Positions 7,267-10,002 of a DNA stretch of 10,002 bases are shown here, piece after piece. Positions within the stretch are counted from its first letter, which is position 1, and every line of letters starts with the position of its first letter. The translations under genes were made by a program, and so were the position numbers. The notes under the pieces are model-generated. The model saw only the letters and a list, made by a program, of their open reading frames with translations, was not told the origin of the DNA and searched no databases. Source of the stretch: Burkholderiaceae bacterium (GTDB lineage: Bacteria > Pseudomonadota > Gammaproteobacteria > Burkholderiales > Burkholderiaceae_C); the NCBI GenBank assembly GCA_017999135.1, contig JAGOBT010000072.1, positions 1 through 10,002 on the forward strand, in the 5' to 3' direction.

Positions 7267-7322
7267 TGGGGGTTCCTTGGTGCCGGCGAAAGCCAAGTGA
7301 AGGAGTGAAGCCGGCTTGGTGC
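7267..7322 (-). promoter_or_regulatory. rpsA mRNA leader with ribosome binding site and overlapping inverted repeats
   Basis: The minus strand carries the rpsA Shine-Dalgarno site AAGGA at 7274-7278, seven bases before the ATG. Upstream lie GCCGGC at 7310-7315 and again at 7282-7287 (self-complementary, so they can pair), GCACCAAG twice as a direct repeat (7315-7322 and 7276-7283), CTTGG at 7293-7297 that can pair with either CCAAG copy, and TCCTT at 7300-7304, an exact complement of the Shine-Dalgarno site. These pairings cannot all form at once, so a switching leader is possible. Each stem is only five or six bases and may be chance. I could not place a convincing sigma-70 promoter in the 164-base gap. 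Confidence 0.4.
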
Positions 7323-7405
7323 AACAGGGTGTTGCGGTTGGGTTGAACACACTGGCAATCCCCAGGGGCCTGACGGCCACGGCGGGAGGGACAACCAGCA
7401 CGGGG

Positions 7406-7425
7406 CGCCAGCCTTGCGGCTGGCG
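7406..7425 (-). repeat. Perfect hairpin just after the aroA-cmk stop
   Basis: Eight perfect pairs (minus strand CGCCAGCC and GGCTGGCG) close a GCAA tetraloop, starting five bases after the stop codon. The loop is the same as in the terminator after ihfB, but no T-run follows (the next bases are CCCCGTG), so it does not qualify as a standard intrinsic terminator. It could stabilise the 3' end of the tyrA-aroA-cmk message, pause polymerase, or help Rho-dependent termination before rpsA. Confidence 0.55.
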
Positions 7426-7430
7426 TTGCT

Positions 7431-9473
7431 TCAGGCGGCGCCGGGCGCTGCCTGGAACGGCTGACGCTGTGCCCACCAGCCCAACACCTGATCGACCGAT
7501 TGCTCGATCGTCTGGCCTGAGTTGTCAAGCAACAGCGCGTCTTCAGCGGGCTTCAAGGGCGCGATGGTCCGGGTTCTGTCCCGCTCATCACGCGCCTCCA
7601 GGTCCGCGCGAAGGTCGGCGAGTGTAGCCGGAATTCCCTTTGAAATCAATTGCTTATACCGGCGCTCGGCGCGCATCGCCGGGCTGGCGGTGAGAAACAC
7701 CTTCAGCGGGGCGGCCGGGAAGATCACCGTGCCCATGTCGCGCCCGTCGCACACCAGGCCCGGCAGCCGCCGGAAGCCCAGTTGCAGCGCCTGCAACGCG
7801 CCGCGCACGGCCGGGTGGGCCGAGATGCGCGAGGCCATGCTGCCGACATGCTCCTGGCGCAGTTCTGCGGCGACATCGGTGCCGTCGAGCAGCACCGCCT
7901 CGCCGTCGAAGCGCAGGTTCAGCGCCGATGCCACCCGGGCCACCCCGGGCTCGTCGTCGGCCGCCACGCCCTGGCGCTGCGCGGCCAGGGCCGTGGCGCG
8001 GTACAGCAGGCCGGAATCCAGCTGGTGCCAGCCCAGCCGCTGCGCCACACTGGAGGCCAGCGTGCCCTTGCCCGATGCGGTGGGCCCGTCGATGGTGATC
8101 ACCGGGATGTCGGCCTCGGCCGCCTGCGCCACACTGAACAGCGCCGCGAAGTAGTCGGGGAAGGTCTTGGCCACGCAGCCTGGGTCGAGGATGCGCACCG
8201 GCACCTCGGTGCCCGGCGTGGCCACCAGCGGGTTGAAGGCCGCCAGCGACAGGCACATCGCGATGCGGTGGTCGTCGTAGGTGTGGATCACGCCGGGCCG
8301 CCAGGCGCCGGGCGCCGGCGCCGTCACGGCGATGCTGTCGGCGCCTTCTTCCACCGTGGCGCCCAGCTTGCGCAGCTCGGCCGCCATCGCGGCGATGCGG
8401 TCGGTCTCCTTCACCCGCCAACTGGCGATGTTGGTCAGGTGGGTGGTGCCGTCGGCGTAGAGCGCCATCACCGCCAGCGTCATCGCGGCGTCGGGGATGT
8501 GGTTGCAATCGAGCGTGATGGCGCGCAGCGGCCAGGCGCCGCGGCGCACCGTCAGCCGGCCCGGGCCGCCCTGCACGTCGGCGCCCATGGCCTGGGCCGC
8601 TTCGACGAACCGGATGTCCCCCTGGATCGCATCCAGGCCCAGGCCTTCGATCACCAACGGACCTGTGGTGGCAGCGATCGCCCCCAGCGCGATGAAGTAC
8701 GACGCCGACGAGGCATCGGCCTCGACATGGATCTCGCCGGGCGTGCGGTAGGCGCTGCCGGCGGGGATGGTGAACCGGGCGAAGCCCTCGCGTGCCACCG
8801 TGATGCCGAAGCGCGCCAGCAGGTTCAGCGTGATCTCGACATAGGGCTTGCTGATCAGCTCGCCATCGACCGCGATCACCACCGGCCCGGCCTGGGACGC
8901 CAGCGGCAGCGCCAGCAGCAGGGCGGTGAGGAACTGGCTGGACACGTCGCCCCGCACGCGGATTTCGCGCTGTGTCTGCAGCGTGCCGCCCGCGGTGCCA
9001 TGCACGGCCAATGGAGGGTAGCCAGGGGCCCCGAGGTCGTCGACACCGCAGCCCAGCTGGCGCAGCGCATCGACCAGGTCGCCGATCGGCCGCTCATGCA
9101 TGCGCGGCACACCACGCAGGGTGAAGCGGCCGCCCTGTAGCGCGGCCAGCACCGCCAGCGCGGCGGTGAGCGGCCGCATGGCCGTGCCGGCATTGCCGAG
9201 GAACAGCGCTGCCTCGTGGACGCGCAGCTGCCCGCCCAGGCCGGTCACGGCCAATGCGCCGTCGGCGCGGCGGTCCAGCGTGCAGCCCAGGGCCTGCAGC
9301 GCGGCCAGCATCACGCGGGTGTCGTCGCTGTCGAGCAGATCACGCACGACGGTGGTGCCGGCGCTCAGCCCGGCCAGCAGCAGCACGCGGTTGGAGATGC
9401 TCTTGCTGCCGGGCAGGCGCACGCTGCCGGCCGCGCCACGCAAGGGTGGCAGGTCGATGTGGGACAGGGTCAT
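7431..9473 (-). CDS. aroA-cmk: Bifunctional EPSP synthase / cytidylate kinase (AroA-Cmk fusion)
   Basis: One unbroken frame of 680 residues. Residues 1-447 are 3-phosphoshikimate 1-carboxyvinyltransferase (shikimate-3-P plus PEP to EPSP): [17 protein letters not shown] (20-36), [18 protein letters not shown] (90-107, a class I, glyphosate-sensitive type signature), [14 protein letters not shown] (179-192), [19 protein letters not shown] (353-371) and [11 protein letters not shown] (400-410). Residues 456-680 are a full CMP kinase (CMP/dCMP plus ATP to CDP/dCDP): P-loop [11 protein letters not shown] (461-471), [13 protein letters not shown] (486-498), [12 protein letters not shown] (575-586), ERRYKQL (603-609) and the arginine-rich ARDERDRTR lid (627-635). 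The link is only about eight residues. Separate adjacent genes are the common arrangement; annotated fusions of this pair occur in some Burkholderiales. A GTG at 8130-8132 (codon 448) could in principle start a separate kinase, but no ribosome site is seen. The ATG at 9471-9473 overlaps the tyrA stop (ATGA), pointing to coupled translation. Confidence 0.96.
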   Translation of the reverse strand: MTLSHIDLPPLRGAAGSVRLPGSKSISNRVLLLAGLSAGTTVVRDLLDSDDTRVMLAALQALGCTLDRRADGALAVTGLGGQLRVHEAALFLGNAGTAMRPLTAALAVLAALQGGRFTLRGVPRMHERPIGDLVDALRQLGCGVDDLGAPGYPPLAVHGTAGGTLQTQREIRVRGDVSSQFLTALLLALPLASQAGPVVIAVDGELISKPYVEITLNLLARFGITVAREGFARFTIPAGSAYRTPGEIHVEADASSASYFIALGAIAATTGPLVIEGLGLDAIQGDIRFVEAAQAMGADVQGGPGRLTVRRGAWPLRAITLDCNHIPDAAMTLAVMALYADGTTHLTNIASWRVKETDRIAAMAAELRKLGATVEEGADSIAVTAPAPGAWRPGVIHTYDDHRIAMCLSLAAFNPLVATPGTEVPVRILDPGCVAKTFPDYFAALFSVAQAAEADIPVITIDGPTASGKGTLASSVAQRLGWHQLDSGLLYRATALAAQRQGVAADDEPGVARVASALNLRFDGEAVLLDGTDVAAELRQEHVGSMASRISAHPAVRGALQALQLGFRRLPGLVCDGRDMGTVIFPAAPLKVFLTASPAMRAERRYKQLISKGIPATLADLRADLEARDERDRTRTIAPLKPAEDALLLDNSGQTIEQSVDQVLGWWAQRQPFQAAPGAA

Positions 9474-10002
9474 TTCTTGCCGGAGATCTGCCAGGCGGCG
9501 CGTGATTCGCTGGCGCTGCGGATCATGTCTTCCAGCGCCTGGGCGTTGCCGGCCAGCATCGCGTGCTCCAGTGCGTCGAGCGAAAGGCGGAAGCGCTGGC
9601 TCTGCTTGAGCACTTCTTCGCGGTTGGCCAGCAGGATGTCGCGCCACACCGCCGGGTCGCTGGCGGCGATGCGGGTGAAGTCGCGGAAGCCCGGCCCGGC
9701 CAGCGACAGGAAATCCCGCCCCGCCGGCTGCCCGGCGATGGCCGAGAAGCAGGCAAACGCCAGCAGGTGCGGCAGGTGGCTGACGGCGGCAAACGCGGCG
9801 TCGTGGTTCTCGGGCGTCATGCGCAGCACCTGCGCGCCGATGGCCGTCCACACGTCGGTGGCCTTCTGCAGCAGCTCGGGCTGGGTCTGCGGCAGCGGTG
9901 TCAGGATCACCTGGCGGCCGTTGTAGAGCGTGGCGTCGGCATGCGCCACGCCCGATTGCTCACTGCCGGCGATCGGGTGGGCCGGCACGAAGTGGGTGAG
10001 CT
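9470..10002 (-). CDS. tyrA: Prephenate dehydrogenase, C-terminal part (5' end beyond right edge)
   Basis: The frame enters from the right edge; about 177 codons are visible and the NAD-binding Rossmann N-terminal part (roughly 115 residues in relatives) lies outside. Family knowledge: oxidatively decarboxylates prephenate to 4-hydroxyphenylpyruvate for tyrosine synthesis. Seen: [15 protein letters not shown] right at the edge, with the prephenate-binding His of [29 protein letters not shown] with the substrate-site SHLPH motif, and [21 protein letters not shown], all standard for the monofunctional proteobacterial enzyme. There is no ACT domain after the helical domain, which ends in [11 protein letters not shown]. 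Arogenate specificity cannot be excluded from sequence alone. The stop overlaps the aroA-cmk start by four bases, so the two are cotranscribed. In Betaproteobacteria serC-pheA-hisC usually lie upstream. Confidence 0.95.
   Translation of the reverse strand, partial: LTHFVPAHPIAGSEQSGVAHADATLYNGRQVILTPLPQTQPELLQKATDVWTAIGAQVLRMTPENHDAAFAAVSHLPHLLAFACFSAIAGQPAGRDFLSLAGPGFRDFTRIAASDPAVWRDILLANREEVLKQSQRFRLSLDALEHAMLAGNAQALEDMIRSASESRAAWQISGKK

Noticed and set aside
7267..7476. N-terminal extension of rpsA by 70 codons
   Set aside because: The extension has no similarity to S1, overlaps the end of aroA-cmk, and a good ribosome site directs the start at 7266.
8130..8132. Internal GTG as a separate cmk start
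   Set aside because: The frame is continuous with aroA and no ribosome binding site precedes it; kept only as a possibility in the fusion entry.
7650..9140. Plus-strand open frame of 496 codons
   Set aside because: Shadow of aroA-cmk with His/Arg/Gly-rich translation and no domain.
9474..9851. N-terminal extension of aroA-cmk by 126 codons
   Set aside because: It is an out-of-frame reading of tyrA; EPSP synthase homology begins at the ATG at 9473, which overlaps the tyrA stop.

Overview
This window comes from a high-GC proteobacterium. It is most likely a betaproteobacterium of the order Burkholderiales (Leptothrix/Rubrivivax/Roseateles-like), judged from codon bias, protein sequence and the gene order tyrA-aroA-cmk-rpsA-ihfB-lapA-lapB; the genus cannot be fixed by eye. 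All nine genes lie on the minus strand, so transcription runs from the right edge (10002) to the left edge (1). Coding density is very high. The longest gap is the 164 nt between aroA-cmk and rpsA, and no stretch over 300 bases lacks a gene. The long open frames on the plus strand are GC-bias shadows of these genes. I see no tRNA, rRNA, CRISPR array, insertion sequence or phage gene.

Right part (5147-10002), the conserved aromatic amino acid / ribosome block: the C-terminal half of prephenate dehydrogenase (tyrA) runs in from the right edge. It overlaps by four bases (ATGA) a single 680-codon gene that fuses EPSP synthase (aroA) in frame with cytidylate kinase (cmk). After a 164-nt leader with several candidate RNA hairpins comes rpsA (ribosomal protein S1, six S1 repeats), then ihfB (IHF beta). 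A clear Rho-independent terminator (5104-5125) closes this block.

Middle part (3564-5048): lapA and lapB, the small membrane protein and the TPR/rubredoxin-like protein that control LpxC turnover and LPS assembly.

Left part (1-3554): directly after lapB, with only 9 nt between, lie pseB, pseC, pseF and pseG, the last cut by the left edge. These encode four of the six enzymes of the CMP-pseudaminic acid pathway: the UDP-GlcNAc 4,6-dehydratase/5-epimerase, the C4 aminotransferase, the cytidylyltransferase and the UDP-sugar hydrolase. The N-acetyltransferase (PseH) and the synthase (PseI) are not in the window and are expected further left. Pseudaminic acid is a nonulosonic (sialic-acid-like) sugar placed on flagellins, capsules or LPS.

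Spacing from lapA to pseG is so tight (3 nt, 9 nt, 1-nt overlap, 16 nt, 4-nt overlap) that one lapA-lapB-pseBCFG... transcript is the simplest reading. It would join an LPS-quality-control pair to a surface-sugar pathway. I found no wholly unknown system. The most interesting points are this junction, the aroA-cmk fusion, the rpsA leader, and the near-absence of lysine in PseC/PseF/PseG compared with PseB.
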